This document shows, in pieces, positions 1 through 10,738 of a DNA stretch of 64,000 nucleotides. How positions within the stretch are numbered: position 1 is the first letter of the stretch; every line of letters begins with the position of its first letter. The notes beneath the pieces were generated by a model. The model ran no database searches. It was not told the DNA's origin and worked only from the letters and a program-made list of their open reading frames with translations. The stretch is from Pleodorina starrii. Its lineage: Eukaryota > Chlorophyta > Chlorophyceae > Chlamydomonadales > Volvocaceae. The position numbers and the translations under genes were made by a program. Location: assembly GCA_030267565.1 (NCBI GenBank), contig BRXU01000014.1, forward strand, positions 2,764,001-2,828,000, written 5' to 3'.

Positions 1-663
1 CCATCCGCAGGCCGCGATTAAGCTGAAGCTCCATGCTCCCCCCACAACATAAACGTCACAGCACACCTAACATACATGTCGGTACATGCCCCAAAGCAAC
101 CATGAGCATTATCCAGACCCAAGCTTTGTAGTGCCCATACTAAGCCATATATTAATCGTGGCTCAACCCACTTGATGCCGGAGCCGCTTGTCGCTGTGGG
201 ACGCGTCCGCAAGAACACTTTGACAGCTGTTTTCACCATGGTAGATTAATAGTCGAAAAATATGAAGAACTTAAATAATACCAGAATCGATTTTATTGCT
301 GATGATGATAAGAGAAATGCACTCTGTACATATCGCATAATTTCATATGAACTGTATTTGTCAAACACATTCTGTGAGCCACCGAACCATTCAACAAGTC
401 AGAACTAACAGCAAAGGCAGTTGGCGACAGTCCCCGTACGAACGCCGTATTGGAGAATTGATTTCGATTTTCAAGGCCAAGCTCCATCTCCTGTTGGTAT
501 GTAAGCAAATCAGGTGTCGGAGAAGTTAAATTGCCGCGAAATCTGGCCAGAACACTTACCTGCACCCTGCAAATCATAATCTGCTTTTTGCGACGTGCAG
601 CTCGCGAACGATATTTGTTATTAATTATCTTATACTTAGCTGATACATTTTCTTGCAGCAAAA
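1..663. other. No gene recognised; upstream region of UROD
   Basis: No open frame here resembles a known family on either strand, and the sequence is more AT-rich than the exons downstream. The last part probably holds the promoter and 5' UTR of the uroporphyrinogen decarboxylase gene. A TTCTTGCAG stretch just before its start codon could be a 5'-UTR splice acceptor, but no matching donor was identified. Confidence 0.5.
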
Positions 664-3600
664 ATGCAATCGAGTGTTATGCGGCAGGCGTCTAGCTCTC
701 AGCGCTGCAGCGGGCAGCCGTTCAAGCCGAGCAGCAATGCTCCGCGCGCACGGGCTTGCACCGTGGCTTGCCGTGCGGCTGGCGCGCAAGATCCGCTGCT
801 GCTGCGCGTTGCGAGGGGCGAAGGCGAGTCTCGGGCGACTTAACCAAGCCAGGCGACCCACTTCCTTGTTGGCCTCTAACGGCATCGCCCACGTGACCCT
901 TGACGTGCTCAGTATGCTCTGGCTGACTGCTATAGTTGTGTGTTTCGCCGTGCTCAGATGCTGAGCGGACGCCGGTGTGGCTGATGCGGCAAGCGGGTCG
1001 CTACATGGCCGCCTTCCGGGAGTAAGTTCCGCGCTCAGGGCAAACAATTCGCTATTGTGTCATTCTGGGGGGGTCTTTTGCGGATCCCGATCCCGAGTAC
1101 ACAGGCAATGTACGTCATGAAAGGGCCAACCGCCCGACGCAAAACCCAACTCACAGCGGAACCCGTCACCGGCCAGCTCATTTCCAGGAGATCCTTGGAA
1201 GCCTTCCATTTCATCACCATCCCTGCGACCCGCTCCGCCTAATCATCACCCACCTGCACCCGGCCCGCGAACCTCCCTACTAACTAGGTACTCGGACAAG
1301 TACCCCTTCCGCATGCGCTCCGAGACGCCCGAGATCGCCATCGAGCTGTCGCTGCAGCCGCTGCGCGCCTTCCGTCCGGACGGCATCATCTTCTTCTCCG
1401 ACATCCTGACGCCGCTGCCGGGCATGGGCATCGAGTTTGACATGGTCAAGGGCAAGGGGCCCGTCATCGCCAACCCCGTCCGCTCCACGGAGCAGCTCCG
1501 ACAGCTCACGTGAGAAGGAAGGAGAGGGAGGGCCAGGGAGGGGCGTGAAGAGAGAGAGGGGATACAAGGGAGGGATGTGAGGAAGCGCTGCTGCTGGGAG
1601 TACTGCTGGGCTGGGTCCGGGGACGAAGGCAGGGCTGGAGATGGGGTTTACGGTGAGGGCGGTAGCCAGCGGCGGCGAGGCGCGCATGGCGGGTGGAAGG
1701 AGGGCCCGGATACCTGGCTGACTGCATGGCCGCATCCGATCAGCGCGCCCCCATGCCTCGATTCTCTCGTGATGCTGTCGACCACTTACTCCCTCCATAC
1801 CTCCATCCATCCCTCGGTCCCCGCTCCACTCCGCCCCGCAGTCCGCTGTCGGACCCCGCCTCCCGGCTGCCCTTCATCCAGACCATCCTGTCGACCCTCC
1901 GCCGCGAGGCCGACTCTGAGGGGGTGACCCTGCTGGGCTTCATCGGCACTCCCTGGACCCTGGCCGCCTATGCCATGGAGGGCAAGGCGGACAAGGACTG
2001 CAAGGAGACCAAGGTAGACCTAGGGGTGTAAAGGGCTGTGGGGCGGGGGTGGGATGGGCGGAGCAGCGAGGCGCGGTAGCAGCCGGGGGGGGGCCACCAT
2101 CTGCATCTGCGAGGATTGGAGAGAATGAAGGCATTGGAGGTCGGCGTGCCGAACGGGGTGTGTCGATGGATGGAGAATGGTGGGGCACAAGAGAGTGGCG
2201 CATGGCGGGAATGTGCATGTGCATGTTCCAGTGCATTACGTGCTATGGAAAAGAACGCGCAGCACAACCGTCACTCATTTCCGTCGCCATCCACCACGCG
2301 CCCGCCCACCTCCCCGCTCGTTCCCTCCCTCTTCCTCCTTCCCCAGAAAATTATGTTCCACAACCCGGAGCTGCTGCACTCGTTCCTGGACTTCCTGACG
2401 GAGCAGCTCATTGCCTATGCAGGCTACCAGATTGAGAGCGGCGCGCAGGTGGGTGGCTGGGTGGGGCGACGGGTGGGGATGAGGGCCCAGACCTGATCAG
2501 CTCAGCTCGGATACCCACTCGCCACTCACCCACTCAGCCCTCAGCCCTCTCGGAGGTCCACTTCACAGCGCTTGGCCGTCATAACCTGGGGAGGGGCCGC
2601 ACGACGGCGCATGCGGCCCCCTCTTGTGTTTATTCCTCCGGTTCTGGGGAACGGGGCTGCGTTGCCTTTGGGCAGGAGGTCAAGAAGTGGTTCACTTGGG
2701 GAGGCATGGGAGCACGAGCCAACCCGCTATGCAAGAATACCGGGACTGTTTCAACGCAGCTCGGTTGCAAATAAAGGCTATGATTTCGGCTAAAAAACTA
2801 AAATTGTGTGGTATGGGGGGCTGGCTCCTTGTTCCGCCTTTCATCACCTCGCAGGTGATTCAGCTGTTCGACAGCTGGGCGCACCACCTGTCGCCGGCTC
2901 AGTTTGCTGAGTTCAGTCTGCCGTACGCGGAGCGCATCACGCGGGCGCTCAAGGCCAAGTACCCGCACGTGCCGGTCATCCTGCACGCCAACGGGGGCAC
3001 GGGTGGGTCGGGGAAGTGGGTCGTGGTGGGGCGGGTGGGTCTCTCCTTGTCGGACAAGGAATGGCTCCGGCGCCTGCGGAGGGAAAAGGCTCCGGGAGGT
3101 CTTATGGTTTCCTCCGGGACTACTCGCTGCCCACTATTGGTGCGCACCAGGCAGGTGGGGTTGTTCGTCACCTACCGACAACCCGACCCCCGAGACCACT
3201 TTCCTCCTCCGACCCGAACCGAATCGAATCGACCCGTGGGTCACATGCAGGCAAGCTGGATCTCATGCGCGACACTGCGGCCGATGTGGTGGGGCTGGAC
3301 TGGGCGGTGGACATGAAGGACGCCCGGGCCACGCTGGGGCAGGGAGTGCGGGTGCAGGTGGGTGCGGTGCGGCGCGGTGGGTGGCATGCGGGACCGCGAG
3401 GACGCGGGCGAGCAGCTGCCGTCCGTGGGCTGCCCTCGTAGTTGGTCATACATGTCAGATTCCTGTGAGATCCCGGCGCTGATGCTGGCCACTGGCCAGT
3501 TCCGTTCTCTCACTGCTTTGTGAAGGGAGAGAGATGCGGTAACCGCCTCTTGGCCCCCTCAGCCTCCCGCCGCGCCTCATCCCCCTCTTTCGCCTTCTGA

Positions 3601-4207
3601 TGTCCCCTTCTCCGCGGCCCCCAGGGCAACGTGGACCCCATGTGCCTGTTTGGCCCCGAGGAGCATATCCGGGCGGAGGTGGAGCGCTGCCTGCGGGCCG
3701 CAGGGCCCCGAGGACACATCCTCAACGTGGGCCACGGAGTGGTGCAGGTGCGGCGAGCGTGCGTGTGGGGGTGTGTGGGGGTGTGTGCACTTGTGCTGGG
3801 GACGCGGTGGGACTGCAGGGCGTAATGGATGAGGAAAGTGCAGGGCAGAGCAGGTAAGAGGGCGACGGGAGTCGTGGGCGAAGGATAAGGCCATCAAGGA
3901 AATGGGCTTGACGGAAGCTCGTCTGGGAGCGTTGCGCATGCCTGACGCAGCGGTGTGTCGGAGGGGTTAGCGCACTTCGGGTCGGGGTTTCAGCGCATTT
4001 CAGCGATTGATAGACGGCCATTGGGCGCCAGGCACGCGAACAACAGGCCAGACACCAGCAAAACCCACTGCCGTTAACTCCCACCTTCCTCAGGGCACCC
4101 CCGAGTCGTCTGTGGCGCTCTTCTGCGAGCTGGCCCGCCAGTCGGGGCAAATACACGCCAAGGCCGCCGCCGCGGGCAACGGAGTCCGGGAGCCGGTGCT
4201 GGCGTGA
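664..4207 (+). CDS. UROD: Uroporphyrinogen decarboxylase, 9 exons
   Basis: Decarboxylates uroporphyrinogen III to coproporphyrinogen III in haem and chlorophyll synthesis. Exons inferred at 664-823, 958-1021, 1288-1509, 1842-2013, 2347-2448, 2855-3002, 3251-3357, 3625-3747 and 4094-4207 join in phase to 403 residues, a normal length for a plastid form. Family landmarks are all present: WLMRQAGRY with Arg64, [11 protein letters not shown] with Asp113, GTPWTLAAY with Tyr192, QLFDSW with Ser247 and LNVGHG with His362, matching the substrate-binding Arg, Asp, Tyr, Ser and His of the family. Residues 1 to about 40 are rich in Ser, Arg and Ala and fit a chloroplast transit peptide (inferred). Intron 1 must start GCGAGT rather than GT to give the conserved [11 protein letters not shown], so it is a likely GC-AG intron. 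The start is the first ATG in phase with this exon. The next gene is on the opposite strand, so the two converge. Confidence 0.95.
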
Positions 4208-6562
4208 GCTGAGAGGCGTGGGCAAGGATCCCTTTCCTCGCAGCTTTATTTCCGAACTGCCGAGGCGCAGTTGCAATTTTGAACAAGAAGCGGGGGCGTT
4301 CATGCGCCAGGAGGGAGGGGCGCCGCTGGCTGTGGGCCCGTGAGCTTTGCTGTGAGCGCCGCGGTGACGGGGGTGCACCGTTTGGTGTGTAGGGGGGGGG
4401 CCTTGAGAGACAGTCTGGGTGAGTAGGTGTGAAGAGGTGGTGGTTGGGTGGGCACTGGACAGAGCGGGGAGGTGCGCAGCGCGGAGGGGGGCGAGCGGGA
4501 GAGGTCATCTCGGCAATCTCTGTGGATGAAACGTACGGCCGCATGTACGATAGTCCGTTGGCGGCCGGTTCGGTTCGCGTCGCCTTGACGGGTTGACAAG
4601 GCGACGAGCAGGAGGATTGGACGAAATGGCGCAGCGCAAAGTGACTGAGCATTTTGGTGTGCTGTTGTACAGCTCAAAATGAGCAACGCTACCAATCACT
4701 TCGGCCTACACGTGCGTGAAGCGGCGGCGGCGGTACCACCAAAAATGACCGCCGTTTGGATGCTATGGTGCGATCTACCGTCGGGGAAAAAGCTCGGTAA
4801 TTCGCCCAATGTTGTTCGTGTGGTTGCAGAGGGCTCCAACCCCTCGAAAGGGTACAAGCCAGCGGGTTCGCTGGCCATGCACTGCACTGCATCGTAAACC
4901 ACCGGGGTAAACGAAGGCGGCAACATGCCAAACGGACAGCACGAGCCACCCGGACAGAGAAATCCGCGTCCACACTTTAGAAGACATGGCTCGCACGGAA
5001 GAACACGCCCGTCCCATCAGCTGCCCACATACCGTACCATCAGACGCCGCACCTAAACTGTTGCCCCCAACATGCCCAAAAAACTACTAAAAAGTATGAC
5101 CACATAAACTGACACCGTCGCAAAGCTATTGCAGCAGACCCTACGAATGCACGGAACGTACGGAAGCACACACGAAACTTCGCAAGTGTAGTAGGTGCCG
5201 TTCAGTGTGCGGCACTTGCGATCCTGACAAGATCAAGACAGCGCCGTTACCCTCTCGGCCGATCAAGACAGCGCCGTTACCCTCTCCCAGCATCTCAAGA
5301 GCCTCGTAACGGCTCACTACTACAGCAAACCATACTGTTACAGTGCGTCCTTGAGGGCCCTCAAGGAACGCGCGCATCGGCTATTTTCAGTACATTTGGT
5401 GCCACAGCCACGTTTGCACCTTGACCTGCAGCAACACAGGCAGCGCCGTGCCGCCAGCCCCTTGCACTCAGCCTGCTGCTGCCTGCGTTGCCACCAGCTG
5501 CTCTCCCTCCCGGTGAGCAGTTGCTCCCTACCCTATCCGACGCGCCAAACCATTGCTCTGCATACACCCACTTCGAAACCTCCGCCGCCCCCTATATTTA
5601 CACACATCCAAAGGATTGAGGCCCATCACGGCGGCGCGGACCGGTCCGCAGCCACCCGAGCGCATCCATCGTGCTTTCCATTCTGAACTCAGCGTTAAAC
5701 TCAGCCACGTCCACAAAAAAATCCCATGAACCCCCCACGCTTCGCCCGCAGGCCGATCGTCACTTCTACACGTAATCCCGACATTCGCCGCTTCGCGACC
5801 GCTGCCACAGCAGCTACCGACGGCGCTACGGCTGCTGTCGTGGTCGCCCTGGTTGCGGGCGCTGCCGCTTCGCCTGAAAGGGCTGCACCCGCCCCGAACG
5901 CTCCCTCGCCGTATGCCATCATGAACCCAGCAAACGCACGACGTGAACGCTCGTCGCTATCGCTATTGCGCAGGCTTCGCAGCGCAAAGAGTTGCACGGA
6001 AGTATCTGAAACCGTTCGCTCAAATGAAATCAATCAGCCGACTACCGTACTGCGCATACACTGTACTGGACCCCACATCACCTACCACCCACGCGCACTG
6101 GTGTTTCGCCCCAAACGCACCCAGCTACCCGCCAGCCGCTGCAGTCCTCCAGAGCGTCGCAGCGTGCGCCCTCACATCCGTAGCCCAGCCCAACCGTCAA
6201 TCGGCGCCGTCCTCTATCATGATCGGCGCCCCATCCGCCAAGACCGGACCCAGCCCCAGTCGTCTCCGTCCCGTCAGGCCCCTTCGCATTTCCAGTTGCA
6301 CCTTGGGAATGATTCTTTGGCCCCACCTTCCCCGCCAATCCCCCAGCCCGCAGGAAGTCTGTTCACCGGTACGTCAGGAAGTAGCTCAGGGTCTGGGTTA
6401 GCCCCCTTGCTTCGCCTCCGTCCCGTCCCGCTGCGATGTCTTCTTTATTACCCCGGCCAACCCCCCAAAAGCCGTCAGCCCTCCCATCGCCGGCAGGCGC
6501 TGGGCATCCCTCACTCCCTACCCGCCAAACCCACATCCAGCTCCTAGCCCCTCACCCCTCCT
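4208..6562. other. Convergent intergenic region, no gene recognised
   Basis: This stretch holds the 3' ends of the UROD gene (+) and the MYND gene (-). Open frames such as 5726-6547 (+) are Pro/Arg/Ser-rich, lack family similarity and probably reflect base composition over the MYND gene's 3' UTR. A 30-bp tandem duplication is listed separately. No TGTAA signal lies close behind the UROD stop. Confidence 0.5.
5231..5286. repeat. Tandem duplication, period 30 bp
   Basis: A 26-base segment beginning GATCAAGACAGCGCCGTTAC is repeated exactly at 5231-5256 and 5261-5286, separated by GGCC. It is intergenic and has no visible function. Confidence 0.9.
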
Positions 6563-9500
6563 TCACCCCGCACCCCCCTTGCGCCTGTCCACGCACACCG
6601 CCCCGTGCCCCGCCTTCCAGTGCGCCAACTGGCACTCGGAGCAGCAGTAGCACACGTCCCCGCAGCGGCGGCACGTCCGCCACTTGAGGCCCAGCTCGCT
6701 GTCACCCTCCAGGTTGCTGCAACCCGGGTTGGCGCAACGGGGCGCACCCAGCAGCGCGCGGCGCGCCTCGTCCGGCGGCGTCAGCGCCTCCGCCATGGCG
6801 ACGACGGCGGGCGGGTGGCATGAGCGGGCCCACGCGTACCAGTCGCGGTGCGGCAAGCGCCCCGCCTCAGGTGGCGTGCTGCCGCAGGCAACGCCGCCGC
6901 TGCTGGTGCTGGCGCCGCCGCTGCTGGTGCTGGCGCCGCCGCTGCTGTCTCCTCCTTTCCGTCCTCCTCCTCCTTCGCCGCCGCCGCCGCCGTGACGCCG
7001 GCCGCGCTCGAACTCTGCGGCGAGCTCCCTCAGACGCAACGGAAGCTGAAGCTCCCACTGCACGGCCGTGCCCGGCTTCGAACCGCCCTTATACTGCTGC
7101 AGGATGGAGGCCAGACGGCGGAGCGCCTCCGGCGGCCATGGCAGCAGGATCGGGGGCGCCAGCGGCTGTTGCACGGCGGCCGCGACGGCGATGCAGCAGA
7201 GCCCGACGAAGCAGCCTTTGCTGTAGTCCGCCATCGCAGCTCTCCGGCAGTGATTGCAGAAAGGACCTGATGACGTCATCCAGCAGGGCCACTGCCGGAA
7301 TCTGCTGCATCGCCAGCTGACGCCAGATGCTCCCGCCGCCGCGGGCCCCGTCAGCGACGGCGGCGGTGGCGGCGGCGGTGGCGGCAGTAGCGCACTGCGC
7401 ATCGGCAGACGCCGCGAATCCGTGCCCCGGCCGAGCCGTGTCCCGAGCGGCGGCCTCGCGGTCCTCGCCGCCATCGGCCGCCTCCTGCTCTTGCCGGCCG
7501 TCTGCCGCCGCGGCGACCTCCGGCGCCGATGCTGATGTCGCCGCCGCCGCTGCTGCCTCCCTCTGCAGCGCCGCACCCGTCGCCGCCGCTGAGCTGGCCG
7601 CCGCCGTCGCAGCATCATCGCGCGCGCACCGCAGCGCCAGAGCGTCCACGTAGCCCAGCACCACATGTAGGCCCGAGGGCCATGCCGACACCCGGTCGCC
7701 GTCAGCCCGGCCCAACCCCCTCCGCAGCGACCATTGCACGCAGTGGGCCAGCGGCGACAGGCACTCGCCCACGGCGTGCGACATCAGCAGCATGACCTGC
7801 TCCGGGCCCGTTGGCTGCTGCTGTGGCCGAGGCGGTGCTTGTGGCAGCAGCGATGGCGGCGGCTCTGGTTCCCCGGCTGCGTCTGCGTCTGCCACGTACT
7901 GGCGCCACATGGACAAGCAGGTGGCGACGACCATGGTCGCGGATGCACCCAGGCAGTCCCCCTTCGGCTCGGCATCAATGACCCGCGGGTCGGCCTTCAG
8001 CATCAGCTTACCCAACGTCGTGATAAGCGCCGCGGCCTGCCGCTGGTCGCCGGCTGCCAATAGGTACGACAGGACGTGGTGGACGCGCACCTCGCTCAGC
8101 CAGGCGGTGCTGGCTGATGACATGGGTGAGCGCCGCAGAACCATCTCGAGCGCGGGCAGGAATCCAGCGGTCAGCGCCGCGACGAGCCTCGGCGGCAGTG
8201 GCACGGTAGGCAGCAGCCATGGGCTGGCACGTAGATCTGGCCATGCACGTGTGAAACGGGCAAACGGGGGTTGGCGGGCAAAAGCGAGCAACTGAACTGC
8301 AGTTCTGTAGGGCTGCAGTGCACTAATGCCCACAAGGCGGACCGTCTGTTTTACCGAATCTGTGTTTGGAGAGCAACGGCCAGCAACAGCACAAGCTCGC
8401 GAGCGGCACCAGGGCGCGCACTGGGCTGTACCTGTCCGCTCATGGCACCATTCAGCCCCATCTACCCCAACCACCCAACTTGGAAACACCCGCGGCAGCA
8501 CCCACGTCCTCACCGTAGACGCCCTCAAACCAAAGCCGTCGGAAGAGGGCCGCCATCATCGTACTCCTTCCGCCGTCCATCCTCTCCCGCGCTGCCGCTT
8601 GCAGGAGGCCCACCGCCAGGCGCCACCACTCCGCCCACTGCTCCGCCGAAGCACCCAGGCCCATAAAAATGGCTGCGCGCAGCAGTGCAGGCACCGCCAC
8701 CTCGCAGATGCCTTCGGGTGCCGCCTCCAGAAGGCGTCGAATGCCACGTGAAGGACCGGCGGCTGGCGGCTGTGATGCCGATGCCGCGCCACCGCTGCTG
8801 AATTCGTTGCAACCCAAATCAGCCGCGAACCCCAGCCTGGCCCGCTCAGACGCCGTCGCCACGTGACAGGTCCGCAGCAGCAGCTGGATGGTCGCGCGGC
8901 GGCTCAGCCAGGGCGGTGCCACATCGCTACGGCTCAGCAGGCTCAGCAGGACGCGCAGCGGCATTAGATGAAGCGGGGTAGGGAGCCGGCCGCCTTCGCC
9001 GCCGCCGCTGAGCGCCACCGCCGTTGCCGGGGCTTGGCCCTCCTGCGGCTGAAGTGACCTCAGGGCGGGGATACGGGCGAGCAGCTCGTGTGGCAAGCCG
9101 TACGCGGGTCCGCCGTCGGCGGCGCAGAGCGTCGCCACGCCGTGGCACAGCCCCGCCGCCCAGGTGCAGGGCGCGTCCGAGAGCATCTCCAACAGGGGGC
9201 CGACCGTTGGTTTGGGACGCGTGAGGAACCAGTTGGGGCTGCCACGGAATGGATTGCAGAGGCGCTCGACCGCGTAGAAGAGCTCCAGCCACCACATGCC
9301 AAACCTTTGCGCGAATGCCTGAGTTGCCTGCTGATGGTCTGGCACCTGCGACCGCTCCAGGAGCAGCGCCGCCCGCGCCCCGTGCTCGAGCACCCGGCTG
9401 CTTGCGTATGCGGCCGAAAGCTCGGTCGTGTACGACAGTACGGTGTCGTCCGGCTTGAACGTGGTCCTCTCGACGAGGTTAATGGCAGTGGCAGCCAGTT

Positions 9501-10278
9501 CGACAGGCAGGAAAAATGCGAGCCTGTAGAACAGTGACATGCACTGCCCCCGGATTCGTCGTGCGTACACGCTGCAATGCTGTGTCGGCTGCAGTGGCTG
9601 CTCTTGCGTCGGGTCCGCGCCGGCGAGAACAGGTTGAAGTGCCGTCGCTATGCGCGCCAACTGCACGCTGCACGCCTCAAGCGTCTGCATGCGAAGCAGT
9701 TGGCGCAAAGCCGACACACCCAGGAGCACGGCGGCCCCCTGCGGGCTGTACTGCCACTTGCTAATCAGCGCAACCCCCGCAAGGCCCGCGTTGTGCACGA
9801 GCCGATACAGGTCATGTTCGGCTCCGGCTCCGTCGTGCTGCCAGGTGACTGCGTCGAGTTTCGTGGCTGGAACGCGCACTGCGACAAGGACCAGGCGCAT
9901 CAGCGCCGTCAAGGCTACCTCGCAGCCCGTTACCGGTAGCAACGTGGCCCCGTCCGTGCAAGCACCAGAGAAGACGTAATTCGATAATTGTTCCATAAGA
10001 GGAATGCAGTCTTGGATTCGCCGCAGCTCCTGGCGGCTGAGCGCCAGATCGCGCCCATTTCGTAACTCAAGCTGCGGTGCAATGCGCAACGCCAGGTCGG
10101 CAGCCCAGGGCAGCTCCTGCAGCGCAGCTTTAACTTCATCTGGAAGGCTGCTGTCGGTGGCCACCGAAGAGCCGGCCTGGGGGATTGACGATTGACATTT
10201 CCCGCGGTCGTGCGTCTCATGCGGTCCTGCGTCAATTTTTGTGGTAATTTTATCTTTAATGCTGGATTTACATGACAC
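6563..10278 (-). CDS. MYND zinc-finger protein with a frameshift
   Basis: Two inferred exons run on the minus strand: 10278-8514 and 8296-6563, with donor GTGAGG and acceptor GCAG in phase. The product would be about 1,165 residues. Most of it is helical, Leu/Ala-rich sequence without a domain I can name. The C-terminus carries a MYND-type zinc finger with cysteines in CANPGCSN, CRRCGDVCYCCSEC and a final HWKAGHGAVC. Large proteins ending in one MYND finger are common in volvocine genomes; the finger usually binds proline-rich partners, and the role here is unknown. One reading-frame break is needed: near position 7241 one extra base separates LPE from AAMADYSKGC, and both sides look genuinely coding. 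This is a sequencing indel or a recent inactivating mutation; a 25-nt intron in this place would be too short. The Ala/Gly-rich linker before the finger includes two adjacent GGASTSS repeats. Confidence 0.75.
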
Positions 10279-10640
10279 GTGACGTTATCACTTTACAGGA
10301 AACGTGGTCAGTTCGCATGGGGTAACGGGTCCGTTACACGTTACGTGGCCAAAAAGTCGAACGTGGCCCCAGGGGGGGGGGGGTGATTGACCAAACGTTG
10401 ACCCCTCGCCCCGTTACAGCCAGTACAACCTCATGTTAGCATAGTTTTGATTTCCTTCAAGACCAATCGTTCAGTTATGTCATACACTTGGTATCGTCGG
10501 CGATCTCCATCGCGTTCCCACTGCGAAAAGCTGCGAACTACGCGCCAATGCAATCCCGTGCTACGCGTATTTGATCAGAGAATTGCGTGGACACGTCCAT
10601 CTGTGAATAGCTGCTGGGGCACACATAACGAACCGATACA
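10279..10640. other. Upstream region of the MYND gene, no gene
   Basis: This short intergenic stretch contains a run of about 12 G at 10372-10383 and several TTACGTG/CACGTTAC-like words around 10320-10360. No coding region is recognised. Confidence 0.5.
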
Positions 10641-10738
10641 AGGCCAGGCAGTTATGTGAATACCTTTTATGATAAGTGCGCGGGAACAGCGGTGGAGAAT
10701 GCGTGCCGTACTATTTTTCAAAATAGTACGACCTACAA
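10641..10738 (+). repeat. Palindrome repeat family, copy A, left part
   Basis: This is the left part of a repeat copy split by the LINE that follows. It shares the GGTGGAGAATGCGTGCC block and the palindrome at 10707-10730 (arms GTACTATTTT and AAAATAGTAC) with the copies at 13548, 59416 and 59868. It breaks off at CCTACAA (10732-10738), which reappears at 13397-13403 where the rest of the repeat resumes. Confidence 0.85.

Noticed and set aside
1280..1810. A 176-residue minus-strand frame over UROD exon 3
   Set aside because: Antisense of a confidently spliced exon and flanking introns.
4780..4900. A tRNA-like GGTTCG context
   Set aside because: No cloverleaf with acceptor and anticodon stems could be built; only a short GC hairpin.
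5726..6547. A 273-residue plus-strand frame
   Set aside because: Pro/Arg/Ser-rich, no motif, no splice support; probably antisense to the MYND gene 3' region.
7226..7262. A 25-nt intron (GT...AG) that would repair the MYND gene frame
   Set aside because: Far below a workable intron length; a one-base indel explains the data better.
8926..9302. Arg/Pro-rich frames overlapping the MYND gene
   Set aside because: Shadow frames of GC-rich coding sequence without independent support.
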